From the NCBI RefSeq assembly GCF_003634585.1, contig NZ_RBLG01000004.1, positions 243,415-307,414 on the forward strand: DNA of 64,000 nt. Reading direction: 5' to 3'. The translations under genes and the position numbers were made by a program. Numbering within the stretch: the stretch's first letter is position 1; each line of letters opens with the position of its first letter. Origin of the DNA: Gillisia mitskevichiae (GTDB taxonomy: Bacteria > Bacteroidota > Bacteroidia > Flavobacteriales > Flavobacteriaceae). The notes beneath the pieces are model-generated. The model worked only from the letters and a program-made list of their open reading frames with translations. It did no database searches and was not told the DNA's origin. Below, in pieces: positions 1 through 8,661 of this stretch.

Positions 1-1
1 T

Positions 2-136
2 TGGGATAAAGCCAAACCCGACGGCACGCCTCGAAAATTGCTGGATGTTTCCTTAATTCACGGGTTGGGGTGGAAACATAGGATTGAATTGGAAGAAGGA
101 ATATTGGAAGTGTATAAAGAAAAATATTTAAGTTGA
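2..136 (+). CDS. fcl: GDP-L-fucose synthase, C-terminal fragment (cut by window edge)
   Basis: Only the last 44 codons are present; the gene continues upstream of the window. The readable tail contains GTPRKLLD followed by a GW motif and an LEEGI helix, the C-terminal signature of the NAD-dependent epimerase/reductase that converts GDP-4-keto-6-deoxymannose to GDP-L-fucose. The same region of the second copy at 57599-58750 reads GTPRKVTD and LEEGI, so the family call is supported inside the window. Its sequence differs enough to be another subtype, not a recent copy. It ends 19 bp before the first glycosyltransferase, so it is probably in the same operon and supplies GDP-fucose for the GT11 enzyme at 5794. 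Confidence 0.8.
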   Translation, partial: WDKAKPDGTPRKLLDVSLIHGLGWKHRIELEEGILEVYKEKYLS

Positions 137-155
137 ATTAATATTAAATCATAAA

Positions 156-1121
156 TTGAATCCGATAATATCCATTATTATTCCCACCTATAATCGTGCC
201 CACTTACTTGGGGAAACTTTGGATTCTGTAATTTCACAAACCTATCAAAACTGGGAGTGTATCTTAGTAGATGATGGGTCCACAGATTACACCGAGGAGC
301 TTTCAGAGTTCTATTGCGAAAAAGATTCCAGAATCCAATTTCATGAAAGACCAAAGGGTTTAATAAAAGGAGCAAATTCTTGTAGAAATCATGGCTTTGA
401 AATAAGTAAAGGACATTATATTAATTGGTTTGATAGTGACGATGTGATGTTACCCGAATTCTTGAAGGATAATCTCCGAGGATTTAAGGAGAAGACTCAA
501 TTAATAATTTGCTCAGGTTTTATAACGAATGCTGTTTTAGAGGACAGGAAACCAATTTTATTAAAAAATAATATTGACTTATTTAAATATTTTGTTGTTT
601 GGGAACAACCAATACTTATAAATTCAGTAATTTTTAGGAAGTCTTTTTTAAATAATAAAGAACTTTTTAATCCACGAATAATTAGAGGTCAGGAAGCAGA
701 ATTATTCTCTAGGTTGTTTTTTAAATTAACAAAAGATAAATATCTTGTAAATATTCAAAGACTTTTTTTATACCGTCAGCACGCTGGAACTATAACTACA
801 AAAAATCAAGATTATCATAAAAGTCATAAAAAATCTGAAGCCTATATTCTTATTGAAAATCTAAAGAGAAGTCTTAGTATTAAGGACTTTGAACTAAATA
901 ATATTTTATATAAGAGATTAATCAATTTCTTTTTTCTTGGAATTAAGAATAATCATTCAGAGAATTCTCGTTTTATATTAAAAAATCTATATTCAATATT
1001 ATGGTACAATAATCCGATTTTCAGTTTAGAGCTCTTTGTTGCGGGGAATTTAATCGTTATTATAAAAAGAGGAAGTTATACTATTGAAAGAAGGTGGAAG
1101 TTTCATAAAATCAGTGTTTAA
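156..1121 (+). CDS. Glycosyltransferase family 2 (GT-A)
   Basis: A 321-residue cytosolic GT-A enzyme expected to add one sugar to the growing repeat unit. The nucleotide-binding strand (SIIIPTYN, residues 6-13) is followed by VDDGS at 38-42 and the metal/nucleotide motif DSDD at 93-96. The conserved N-terminal strand begins four codons after a TTG at 156 and there is no nearby ATG, so TTG is taken as the start. It belongs to the same subgroup as the products of 1149 and 7726, which share the NWEC segment. The C-terminal third is rich in Phe, Leu, Ile and Lys and is probably a membrane-associating amphipathic tail. Donor and acceptor cannot be told from sequence. Confidence 0.9.
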   Translation: MNPIISIIIPTYNRAHLLGETLDSVISQTYQNWECILVDDGSTDYTEELSEFYCEKDSRIQFHERPKGLIKGANSCRNHGFEISKGHYINWFDSDDVMLPEFLKDNLRGFKEKTQLIICSGFITNAVLEDRKPILLKNNIDLFKYFVVWEQPILINSVIFRKSFLNNKELFNPRIIRGQEAELFSRLFFKLTKDKYLVNIQRLFLYRQHAGTITTKNQDYHKSHKKSEAYILIENLKRSLSIKDFELNNILYKRLINFFFLGIKNNHSENSRFILKNLYSILWYNNPIFSLELFVAGNLIVIIKRGSYTIERRWKFHKISV

Positions 1122-1148
1122 AAATTTTATTGGATTTAATTTATTGAG

Positions 1149-1988
1149 ATGAGAAACCCCAAAATTTCTATTATTGTACCCTGTTACAATCAAGCACCAT
1201 ATCTGGACGATGCTTTACAATCGGTATTAGATCAAACCTATTCAAATTGGGAATGTATTGTAGTAAATGACGGGAGTACTGATGATACAGCTTACATTGT
1301 AAAGGATTGGTTAGCCAAAGACAAAAGATTCTGTTATTTAGAACAGGGGAACAAGGGGGTGAGCAATGCTAGAAATAATGGGATTACTAGAGCAGAAGGT
1401 GAATTTATACTTCCATTGGATGCCGATGATAAAATTTCTAAAAATTATATTGAATTAGCAATATTGGAATTTGTTGAAAATTCTAACTTAAAACTTGTTT
1501 ATTGTAATGCCGAAAAATTCGGGGAAGTTAATGGATTATGGAAATTACCAACATTTTCTTTGTCAAATTTGGCAAATGAGAATTTAATTTTCTCCTCGGC
1601 TCTTTATAAGAAGGTGGATTGGAAAAGGATTGATGGATATGATGAAAAGATGGAGAATGGTTGGGAGGATTGGGAATTTTGGATTTCTCTTTTGAAGGAT
1701 GGGGGGGAAGTGAAAAAAATAGATGAAATAGGTTTTTATTATAGAATTAAACAAAATTCACGGAATTCGAATATTAAGAAAAATGAAGCAAAGCAATTAT
1801 ACAATTATATAAGTATTAAACATGCCGATTTCTTTGTTAATCAATTCGGGTCCTTTTTTGAGTTAAGAGTCCAGATAGAAAAAATTAAAAAGCATCATCA
1901 AGCACAAATTCAAAGTGAGAAATATGTTATAGACCTTTTTTTTAAAACCTTTTTTGGCTTCACACTATTTGGAAAGTATAAGCGATAA
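1149..1988 (+). CDS. Glycosyltransferase family 2 (GT-A)
   Basis: A 279-residue GT-A transferase. It has IIVPCYN at 8-14, NDGS at 40-43, a DADD metal motif at 91-94 and a later WED (172-174) that fits the catalytic-base position of this family. ATG start, 27 bp after the preceding gene, with no promoter visible between them, so it is probably co-transcribed. The short, basic, hydrophobic C-terminus (after about residue 255) is typical of enzymes that work at the inner face of the membrane on undecaprenyl-linked intermediates. Specificity is not predictable. Confidence 0.9.
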   Translation: MRNPKISIIVPCYNQAPYLDDALQSVLDQTYSNWECIVVNDGSTDDTAYIVKDWLAKDKRFCYLEQGNKGVSNARNNGITRAEGEFILPLDADDKISKNYIELAILEFVENSNLKLVYCNAEKFGEVNGLWKLPTFSLSNLANENLIFSSALYKKVDWKRIDGYDEKMENGWEDWEFWISLLKDGGEVKKIDEIGFYYRIKQNSRNSNIKKNEAKQLYNYISIKHADFFVNQFGSFFELRVQIEKIKKHHQAQIQSEKYVIDLFFKTFFGFTLFGKYKR

Positions 1989-2009
1989 TTTTAATAACAG
2001 TATTATAAT

Positions 2010-2924
2010 ATGTTAGCCATAGTTATTCCTTTTTTTAGAATCAATTTTTTTGAGGAGACACTTACTTCTCTGGCTACCCAAACCAATAAAGATTTCAATG
2101 TTTATATTGGCAATGATGCCTCTCCTGATAAGCCTGAAAGATTAATTGATTCGTTTAAAACCATTTTAAATATTACCTATAAGGGATTTGATGAAAATTT
2201 AGGAGGAACATCTTTAACCGGACAATGGGACAGATGTATTGAAATGATTAAAGTGGAGGAATGGATCATGATTTTAGGAGATGATGATGTATTAGAGGTA
2301 AATGTAGTAGAAAATTTTTATGCACAATTTTCTCAATTTACTGGAAAAACAAATGTAATTAGATTTGCCTCTCAAGTTATCGATTCAATAGGTATTCCAA
2401 AGTCTCCGGTTTTTAACCATCCGAAATGGGAAAAAGCTTCAGATTCTTTTTTTAGGTGGTTAAATGGGAAGACTCGAAGTTCTTTATCGGAACATATTTT
2501 CACAAAAGAAGCTTACACCTTAAATAAATTTAAAAATTATCCTCTTGGTTGGCATAGTGATGATATTGCATGGCTTGATTTTCCTGGAGCAAAACAAATT
2601 TATAGTATTAATGAAAGTGTTGTTTTAGTAAGGCATTCGGAAGTAAATATTACAACTGCTACAGATAATCTTGAACTAAAGAAAGAGGCATCTTCAAGAT
2701 TTCAAAATGATTTAGTTTTTGAAAAATTGAAATATTTTTCAAAAACTCAAAAAAGAGTATTATTATTAAACTTTGAAATATTTAAAAAAGAGCGAGAAAA
2801 AATGAGTTTCAAAGATTGGAATTCACTTTTTATTTTTTATTATCAATATTGCAGTTTAATTGAGATTATGAAATTAAAAAGGAGGTTTATTATTTATCAA
2901 ATAAAAAAACTAAATAATATTTGA
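2010..2924 (+). CDS. Glycosyltransferase family 2, divergent
   Basis: A 304-residue protein with a GT-A N-terminal half: AIVIPFFR at 3-10, NDASPD at 35-40 and LGDDD at 89-93 as the nucleotide/metal motif. It departs from its two upstream neighbours in the first motif (no Tyr-Asn) and in a Trp-rich middle part. The last 70 residues are very Lys/Phe-rich and A+T-rich at the DNA level. It is the last plus-strand gene before an opposing gene, so it may end the first transcription block. The GT2 fold is fairly certain; the sugar is unknown. Confidence 0.85.
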   Translation: MLAIVIPFFRINFFEETLTSLATQTNKDFNVYIGNDASPDKPERLIDSFKTILNITYKGFDENLGGTSLTGQWDRCIEMIKVEEWIMILGDDDVLEVNVVENFYAQFSQFTGKTNVIRFASQVIDSIGIPKSPVFNHPKWEKASDSFFRWLNGKTRSSLSEHIFTKEAYTLNKFKNYPLGWHSDDIAWLDFPGAKQIYSINESVVLVRHSEVNITTATDNLELKKEASSRFQNDLVFEKLKYFSKTQKRVLLLNFEIFKKEREKMSFKDWNSLFIFYYQYCSLIEIMKLKRRFIIYQIKKLNNI

Positions 2925-2960
2925 TCTTAAATTCTTCCATAGAATAGTGAAAAATTAGTT

Positions 2961-3908
2961 TTATTTCAGCAAATCATTGTCACATTTGTCTAGAATTTTC
3001 TTATCCAGATTTATATTGAATTTTCTAGCAAACAAAAAATTATTTGATGCAGTCTTCAATTCTTCATAATCTTCAAGTTCAAAAGTTAAAGGCGGGGGAC
3101 CATTTTTCTTTCGCCAATTAACATAAGTAAGGGATGGTTCAATTTTTAAATTTTCTTTTGCATTTAAATAGCCAATAATAGAGTGAAAAAAAATTTCATC
3201 AGCCGAAAGAGTATAGTGATGGTAGGTTAGGTAATCGGGATGAGTATCTACAAATTCAATTATATTTTCCACAGTTTCCACAGGTAGAGCAAAATAGACA
3301 CTTCCTCCAAAAGGTTTTAAGTAACTTGGAAATTTTCTCTTTTTCAAAACTTTTAGTAAATGTTTAATCTTTCCCGTTTTTCTCAAAAAATTAATTTTTC
3401 CGACTGTCTCTAAGGAATAGAAATCCCTGTCAAAAATTGAAGGTAAAAAGGTGATGTGCCCTCTTTTTTTAGATTTATTGATTTTGTATCTGTTAATCCT
3501 CTTTAACCCGCCGTTCTCCCACATTTTCATAGGCATGGGATATTTATCAATATAATTTACATCCTTATTATTATAAAAATGGTCATAAATAAACTGATTA
3601 TTTTTTAAAGGATAGTCTTGACCACTAAGCAAAATAAAAATATCCGGTTTATTTTCTCGTAAGCATTTTCTCATCGCATTAAGTGTAGCTTTGACGATTC
3701 CTATATCACCCCATATTCCTGATTCACGATAATTTGATTTCAGGAATGTCACTTTCTTGTTATTTAAAAAAGGTGCTTCGAAAGGATCCATAAGAACATT
3801 TTTGTCTATATGAATATAAAATGTTGTCCACGGCTCATTTAACCTATTCACTAGGCGGCTAACCTGTTGGGGGTTTTCATGGGCAAGAATGATGTAACAA
3901 ATATTCAT
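2961..3908 (-). CDS. GT14-type beta-1,6-N-acetylglucosaminyltransferase-like enzyme (core-2/I-branching family)
   Basis: A 315-residue protein of the core-2/I-branching fold. It begins CYIILAHENP, has FYIHIDKN near residue 30, the family hallmark LLSGQDYPL near residue 93, and a C-terminal ADEIFF segment that matches the conserved DE...F region. Family members transfer GlcNAc or xylose in eukaryotes; bacterial homologues sit in capsule/LPS loci and their acceptors are mostly unknown. It is the only minus-strand gene in the first 35 kb, and it has its own candidate promoter almost at the start codon. It is therefore an independently controlled branch-adding enzyme, or a later insertion in the locus. 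Confidence 0.82.
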   Translation of the reverse strand: MNICYIILAHENPQQVSRLVNRLNEPWTTFYIHIDKNVLMDPFEAPFLNNKKVTFLKSNYRESGIWGDIGIVKATLNAMRKCLRENKPDIFILLSGQDYPLKNNQFIYDHFYNNKDVNYIDKYPMPMKMWENGGLKRINRYKINKSKKRGHITFLPSIFDRDFYSLETVGKINFLRKTGKIKHLLKVLKKRKFPSYLKPFGGSVYFALPVETVENIIEFVDTHPDYLTYHHYTLSADEIFFHSIIGYLNAKENLKIEPSLTYVNWRKKNGPPPLTFELEDYEELKTASNNFLFARKFNINLDKKILDKCDNDLLK

Positions 3909-3912
3909 AGGG

Positions 3913-3943
3913 CAAAATTAAGGTATATAAAACGCTATAACAA
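3913..3943 (-). promoter_or_regulatory. Candidate Bacteroidota-type promoter of the GT14 gene
   Basis: Read on the minus strand, TTG (3943-3941) is separated by 20 nt from TAATTTTG (3920-3913), matching the TTG-N(17-23)-TAnnTTTG consensus of the phylum. The predicted start site is within one or two bases of the ATG at 3908, so the transcript would be essentially leaderless. Confidence 0.5.
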
Positions 3944-4038
3944 CTTGGAGTATTTCTTAGTTAATAGAATTTTTAAGTAAAACAATGGAATATAGATAAA
4001 CACTGCTTTCTAAATCAGAAATACCAATTTTAAAAAAT

Positions 4039-4046
4039 TATATTTG
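4039..4046 (+). promoter_or_regulatory. Candidate -7 box (TATATTTG) before the FkbM gene at 4099
   Basis: A perfect TAnnTTTG element lies 52 bp before the TTG start at 4099 in the 190-bp divergent gap. I see no TTG at the right upstream distance, so only the -7 element is supported. It would restart plus-strand transcription after the reversed GT14 gene. Confidence 0.3.
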
Positions 4047-4098
4047 AATACTAAGAACTTTGAAATTAAATGAAATATGAACTATCAATGGATAAGCC

Positions 4099-4845
4099 TT
4101 GAAATATATTTATAAAATATTAAGAAAAGCAAAATGGACAATTAAAAAGCCATTTATTAGTACAAAACGAAAATATCGTAAAGAATCTTTTTCACAGAGT
4201 GGGGAAGATTTAATAGTTAAATATATTTTTGACTACATTGGAATCAAAAGCCCTTCATATATTGATATCGGTGCACATCATCCTTTTTTCATTAGTAATA
4301 CTGCCTTATTCTATAATAATGGCTCAAGAGGTATAAATATAGAACCAGATCCGAATTTATTTAAGGAATTTCTGAAATATAGAAAGGAAGATATAAACAT
4401 TAATATAGGCATAGGAAAGTGTAAGGATTTTTTAGATTTTTATGTTATTTCTTCATCTACATTAAATACCTTTTCAAAGGAAGAAGCAGAAAAATATTCA
4501 AATGAAGGAAACTTTGCAATTAAAGATATTGTGAAAATTGAAGTGAATTCGCTCACAAATATTTTGCGAAAATATACAAATGGAATTTTCCCTGAATTTT
4601 TAAGTATTGATGCAGAAGGAGTTGATGAACAAATTGTAAAAGAAATTGATTTTATTAAGAATTTCCCAATTGTAATATGTATTGAAACTATTTCTTTTTC
4701 AACAAGTGGGAATGGTTTGAAAAATGATAATTTAATTCAATATATTGTTAGCAAGGGCTATCTTTTGTATGCAGATACTAATATTAACTCCATTTTTGTT
4801 AAGAATGAGTATTGGATAAAAGAAAGTTTAGAAAAAATAAATTAA
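4099..4845 (+). CDS. FkbM-family SAM-dependent methyltransferase
   Basis: A 248-residue protein of the FkbM class, which O-methylates sugars and polyketides. The N-terminal FSQSGED box (residues 31-37) is followed by the SAM-binding YIDIGAHHP with a conserved SNT downstream, an acidic IEPDP loop, and SIDAEGVDE near 174. Start is TTG; no ATG lies close by in frame. The gene is distinctly A+T-rich even against its neighbours. It probably caps or decorates a sugar of the glycan. It sits next to a second, unrelated-looking FkbM gene at 4914, so two methylation steps are possible. Confidence 0.85.
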   Translation: MKYIYKILRKAKWTIKKPFISTKRKYRKESFSQSGEDLIVKYIFDYIGIKSPSYIDIGAHHPFFISNTALFYNNGSRGINIEPDPNLFKEFLKYRKEDININIGIGKCKDFLDFYVISSSTLNTFSKEEAEKYSNEGNFAIKDIVKIEVNSLTNILRKYTNGIFPEFLSIDAEGVDEQIVKEIDFIKNFPIVICIETISFSTSGNGLKNDNLIQYIVSKGYLLYADTNINSIFVKNEYWIKESLEKIN

Positions 4846-4913
4846 ATTTTTAAAACATGAATTTTCTGATAAAATAACACTTTTTGTAACCTATTTTAAG
4901 ATAATAAGAGGAA

Positions 4914-5681
4914 ATGCCTAAATACAATAGAGAAGAATACATTCTTGAAGACTCACCCTTAAAGAAGGATCTTTTAAAGTTATTTAGATCTGAGGATGAA
5001 ATAAATATATTGGATATTGGAGGTTGTGAGGGTGAAGAGTCATTACGATATTCTCGGATTTTTCCTTTTTCTAAGATTTTTATTTTTGAGCCATTGCCAA
5101 ATAATCAGAAAATAATAATTGAAAATATCCAAAAATATTGTGCAGATAGAATTGAACTTGTTGCTAAAGCTGTTTCTGATTTTAATGGGGTAACTGATTT
5201 ATATGTTTCATCTGGTCAGCCTGAAGGAACTGAACAATTTGACTGGGATTTTGGAAATAAATCAAGTTCGCTATTAAAGCCTATGGCTGATAATAATCCA
5301 AAATGGTTATTATTTAAAGAAAAAATTCAAGTAGAGACTACAACCCTAGAAACCTTTTTGACCTCAAAAAGTGTTAATGAAATTGACTTCGTTCATATGG
5401 ATGTGCAAGGAGCCGAATTACAAGTTCTTTGCGGTGCAATGAATTTTTTGAAGAATTTTAAATCTATTTGGTTAGAGGTTACAGATTTGGCATTATATAA
5501 AGAACAACCAATACGGAACGAGATTGAATCCTTTATGAAAGCAAATGGATTCGATTTAGTGAAAACTCAAATGACTGGACCTTTCGGAGATCAGTTTTAT
5601 TTGAATAAAAGATTTTTTAATGATTTCTTCATATTTAGGAAATTTCGCCTATGCGAAAAATTTAATCAACTTTTACGATAA
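4914..5681 (+). CDS. FkbM-family SAM-dependent methyltransferase (second copy)
   Basis: A 255-residue class I methyltransferase. Motif I is LDIGGCEGEES (about residues 34-44), the acidic loop is IFEPLP (about 58-63), and the FkbM box reads HMDVQGAEL (about 161-169). It differs strongly from the product of 4099: no N-terminal FSQSGED box and a different central region. The pair is therefore two subfamilies brought together, not a tandem duplication. ATG start. A likely sugar O-methyltransferase; its target is not deducible. Confidence 0.83.
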   Translation: MPKYNREEYILEDSPLKKDLLKLFRSEDEINILDIGGCEGEESLRYSRIFPFSKIFIFEPLPNNQKIIIENIQKYCADRIELVAKAVSDFNGVTDLYVSSGQPEGTEQFDWDFGNKSSSLLKPMADNNPKWLLFKEKIQVETTTLETFLTSKSVNEIDFVHMDVQGAELQVLCGAMNFLKNFKSIWLEVTDLALYKEQPIRNEIESFMKANGFDLVKTQMTGPFGDQFYLNKRFFNDFFIFRKFRLCEKFNQLLR

Positions 5682-5692
5682 AAATTATACTG

Positions 5693-5797
5693 ATGTCAAA
5701 GATGTTAAAAAAATTAATTCAGAAATTATCAGGAATCAAAAAACTTTTCTCTGAATTGTTGTGTTTTGATTATTTCATTTCAGCTATTAAAATATGA
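5693..5797 (+). CDS. Possible 34-residue ORF overlapping the fucosyltransferase start
   Basis: A short frame from ATG 5693 to TGA 5795-5797 fills the gap between the FkbM and GT11 genes and ends in an ATGA overlap with the GT11 start. The peptide is basic at its N-terminus and hydrophobic towards its end. The overlap is compatible with translational coupling, but no family is recognisable and the composition is ordinary for A+T-rich intergenic DNA. It may equally be the decayed end of a lost gene. Confidence 0.2.
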   Translation: MSKMLKKLIQKLSGIKKLFSELLCFDYFISAIKI

Positions 5798-6672
5798 TCC
5801 TGATCTCACTACAGGGTGGCTTGGGTAATCAAATGTTCCAATATGCAATTGCACGTATTCTTGGAGAAAAAAACCATACTCCAGTTGTATTGGAAAAAAG
5901 TTTTTTTATCTTAAAAGAAAAAAAGCCTGGTCATACTCCTAGAGATTTTGAGCTTAACATTTTTAATAATGAGTATCTTATTAGTTCTGATTTACATGTC
6001 AATAAGTTTACAAATCTTTCTTTTTTAAATAAGGTTAGAAAGAAGTTAGGTTGTAATTATCCAAAAACATTTCTAGAAGAAAAATTTACTTTTAATCCAG
6101 AAGCCCTATTGGTGAAACCTCCCGTTATTTTACATGGTTATTTTCAAAGCTATAAGTATTATGATGGTTATGAAGCATTAGTAAAACAAATTTTTGAATT
6201 CCCTGTAAATAAATTAGACGAAGTTAATAGTTCTTTATTGTACAGAATAAAAGAAACTACTGCTATTTCTATTCATATAAGAAGAGGTGATTTTATAAAT
6301 GATATGAAAACCAAAACTTTTCATGGAAATTGTAGTATTGATTATTATTTGAAAGCTATAAACTTTTTTGTTTCCAAGTTTAGTGGTTTTCAACTATTTT
6401 TTTTTTCCGATGATAGTGAATGGGTTAAAGAAAAATTTGAAACGCTGCCTAATCCTAAATTATTCATTGATCATAATAAGGGTGAAAATAACTGGAAAGA
6501 TATGTTCTTAATGAGTTCCTGTTCCCATAATATTATAGCCAATAGTTCTTTTAGCTGGTGGGCTGCCTGGTTGAATAATAACCCAAACAAAACTGTTATA
6601 GCCCCTAAGAACTGGTTTGCCAAAGATATTGACACGAATGATCTAATACCTGACCAATGGATTCGACTATAA
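5794..6672 (+). CDS. GT11 alpha-1,2-fucosyltransferase
   Basis: A 292-residue GT11 enzyme predicted to transfer fucose from GDP-fucose in alpha-1,2 linkage. The family's N-terminal motif GGLGNQMFQYA is at residues 8-18. The donor-binding IHIRRGDF box is near residue 164 and the SSFSWWAAWL box is near 252. Length is normal for bacterial GT11. Co-location with GDP-fucose synthase at the window start gives a consistent donor supply. Its 3' end overlaps the next gene by 16 bp, so the two are probably translated together. Confidence 0.93.
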   Translation: MILISLQGGLGNQMFQYAIARILGEKNHTPVVLEKSFFILKEKKPGHTPRDFELNIFNNEYLISSDLHVNKFTNLSFLNKVRKKLGCNYPKTFLEEKFTFNPEALLVKPPVILHGYFQSYKYYDGYEALVKQIFEFPVNKLDEVNSSLLYRIKETTAISIHIRRGDFINDMKTKTFHGNCSIDYYLKAINFFVSKFSGFQLFFFSDDSEWVKEKFETLPNPKLFIDHNKGENNWKDMFLMSSCSHNIIANSSFSWWAAWLNNNPNKTVIAPKNWFAKDIDTNDLIPDQWIRL

Positions 6673-7691
6673 ATGTTTCTCCTACAATTACGGTTATCAT
6701 GCCAGTATATAATAGTGAACATTATGTAAGGGAAGCAATTGAAAGTATATTAAGTCAAACCTTTACCGATTTTCAATTTTTAATTATCGATGATGCTTCT
6801 ACTGATCAAACAATTTCAATAATAAATTCATACAAAGACCCACGTATAAATTTAATAGAAAAACCTAAAAACACGGGATATACAAAAAGTTTGAATTTGG
6901 GGTTGAAAATAGCTAAGGGTAAATATATTGCCAGAATGGACAGCGATGATATAAGTTTACCTAAGCGTTTTGAAAAACAAATTTCTTTTTTAGAAGCTAA
7001 CTTAGAATATATGTTATGTGGTACCTCTTATTCTGTAATGGGAAATGATGAAACAATTTTGGTGCCTACCTCATATGAAGAAATTAAATTAAATCTTTTA
7101 TGGGGTAATTGTATTGCACATCCTACTGTAATGTTGAGGAATGAAGTTTTTAAAAAATATCATTTAAAATATGATCCCAATATGGAGCCTTCTGAGGACT
7201 TTGATCTGTGGGTGCAATTATTGCCTCAAGGGAAACTGCACAATCTAAAGGAAGAATTACTATTATATAGAATGCATAATTCTTCAGTATCTCGTCAAAG
7301 GGCATCAGAACAGGAGAATACGGCTATTGAGGTAAGGCTGAAGTTAATCCAAAATCTTGATCTTATTTTAAAGCCCGACGAGTTAAATTTATTAAAAAGA
7401 ATTTTCCGAAAAAATGAAGCAATTGATGTAGAAGACATTAAATTTTTTGAAAAATTGAAGAATAAGCTTAAAACTTCAAATAAATCACTTTTTTTTGAAC
7501 CAGTAGGTTTTTCAAACTATGTTGACGATCTTGAAAAATTGGTTGTAGATAAATTTATATTTAGATACAAAAGATATAATCTGAGCTTTTACTTAGATTA
7601 TATAAAAGCAAAAAAAATTATAAATATTAAACTCAAAAAAACAAAGGAGATGCATTTGTTTTTAAAATGCTTGCTGTTTTATAAAATCTAA
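6657..7691 (+). CDS. Glycosyltransferase family 2 (GT-A)
   Basis: A 344-residue GT-A transferase: VIMPVYN at 13-19, IDDAS at 44-48, MDSDD at 94-98, and an SEDFDLW segment from 179 that provides the likely catalytic acid. The first ten residues form a short extension. ATG 6657 lies inside the end of the GT11 gene; this start is preferred because the GT2 core begins just after it. The lysine-rich C-terminal 100 residues are not conserved in other GT2 proteins here. Confidence 0.88.
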   Translation: MDSTINVSPTITVIMPVYNSEHYVREAIESILSQTFTDFQFLIIDDASTDQTISIINSYKDPRINLIEKPKNTGYTKSLNLGLKIAKGKYIARMDSDDISLPKRFEKQISFLEANLEYMLCGTSYSVMGNDETILVPTSYEEIKLNLLWGNCIAHPTVMLRNEVFKKYHLKYDPNMEPSEDFDLWVQLLPQGKLHNLKEELLLYRMHNSSVSRQRASEQENTAIEVRLKLIQNLDLILKPDELNLLKRIFRKNEAIDVEDIKFFEKLKNKLKTSNKSLFFEPVGFSNYVDDLEKLVVDKFIFRYKRYNLSFYLDYIKAKKIINIKLKKTKEMHLFLKCLLFYKI

Positions 7692-7725
7692 AATTAGATT
7701 GAAAATACATCTTAAATATTAGTCT

Positions 7726-8661
7726 ATGAAGCATCCTAAGGTAACCATAATAATGGCAACCTATAACAGGGCTCACTTATTAGTGGAGGCTCTTGAATCT
7801 ATAGTTGTTCAATCTTTTAAAAACTGGGAATGTTTAATAATAGATGACGGCAGTTTAGATAACACTAGTGATGTGGTAACTCATTTTATGGATAAGGATG
7901 AAAGATTTAAATATTTACCCCGTTCAAAGGATTACATTAAAGGACTTCCGGGGTGTCGTAATCAGGGGTTAGATTTAGCCAAGGGAGATTATATCATCTT
8001 CTTTGATGATGATGATATTGTGCATCCCGATAATCTTAAAATATGTACGAAACTTTTATTTGATAAGGAATTATATTTTTGCAGATACGACAAAGAACCT
8101 TTTTTTGGGGAATGGAAATCTGATACCTTAAAATCTGACTCTGGTTTTACATCAAAATTCGTCGATCTTAATGATATTGAAAATATGGTAATTGGCAAGT
8201 TGCCTTTTGCATCATGCACGGTACTTTGGAAAAGGAACTGTTTTGAAGATCAAAGATTTAACGAAGGGTTATTATATGCGGAGGAGTGGGAATGTTATAG
8301 CAGAATATTATCCACTGGAATTAAAGGGATTTCAATAGATAAAGTGCTTTATTACAACAGGAAACATCCCTGCTCCAACACAGGAGAATTCTATAATAAT
8401 AATTCGGTAAGAAGGGCTTCCAATTTATTGGCTATTAATTTGGTAATAGATAATTTATCCCAAAAGGGATTATTATCCTCAAATTTGGTGCAGTATTTTA
8501 TAAGAACAGGATTTTTATTAAATGAAATTTCGGTAATAGAAAAAATTCTTAGGCGCTCAAATGCAGGCGCCTTAAAAAGACTAAAGTATTTGTTGGGTTA
8601 TAAAATATATCCTGTTTTAAAACCAGTTTTTAACCTTAAAGCTAAACTAAAGAAATATTGA
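7726..8661 (+). CDS. Glycosyltransferase family 2 (GT-A)
   Basis: A 311-residue GT-A transferase: TIIMATYNR at 7-15, NWECLIIDDGS at 33-43, and a fully acidic DDDD at 94-97 in place of the usual DxDD. The product of 156 is its nearest relative in the window; both carry a KDxxIKG-like segment ahead of a Cys-Arg-Asn. It overlaps the wecB start by 4 nt, indicating translational coupling to the epimerase. Sugar unknown. Confidence 0.88.
   Translation: MKHPKVTIIMATYNRAHLLVEALESIVVQSFKNWECLIIDDGSLDNTSDVVTHFMDKDERFKYLPRSKDYIKGLPGCRNQGLDLAKGDYIIFFDDDDIVHPDNLKICTKLLFDKELYFCRYDKEPFFGEWKSDTLKSDSGFTSKFVDLNDIENMVIGKLPFASCTVLWKRNCFEDQRFNEGLLYAEEWECYSRILSTGIKGISIDKVLYYNRKHPCSNTGEFYNNNSVRRASNLLAINLVIDNLSQKGLLSSNLVQYFIRTGFLLNEISVIEKILRRSNAGALKRLKYLLGYKIYPVLKPVFNLKAKLKKY

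Noticed and set aside
6471..6722. Minus-strand open frame overlapping the GT11 and GT2 genes
   Set aside because: It is fully antisense to two well-supported coding regions and has no recognisable domain.
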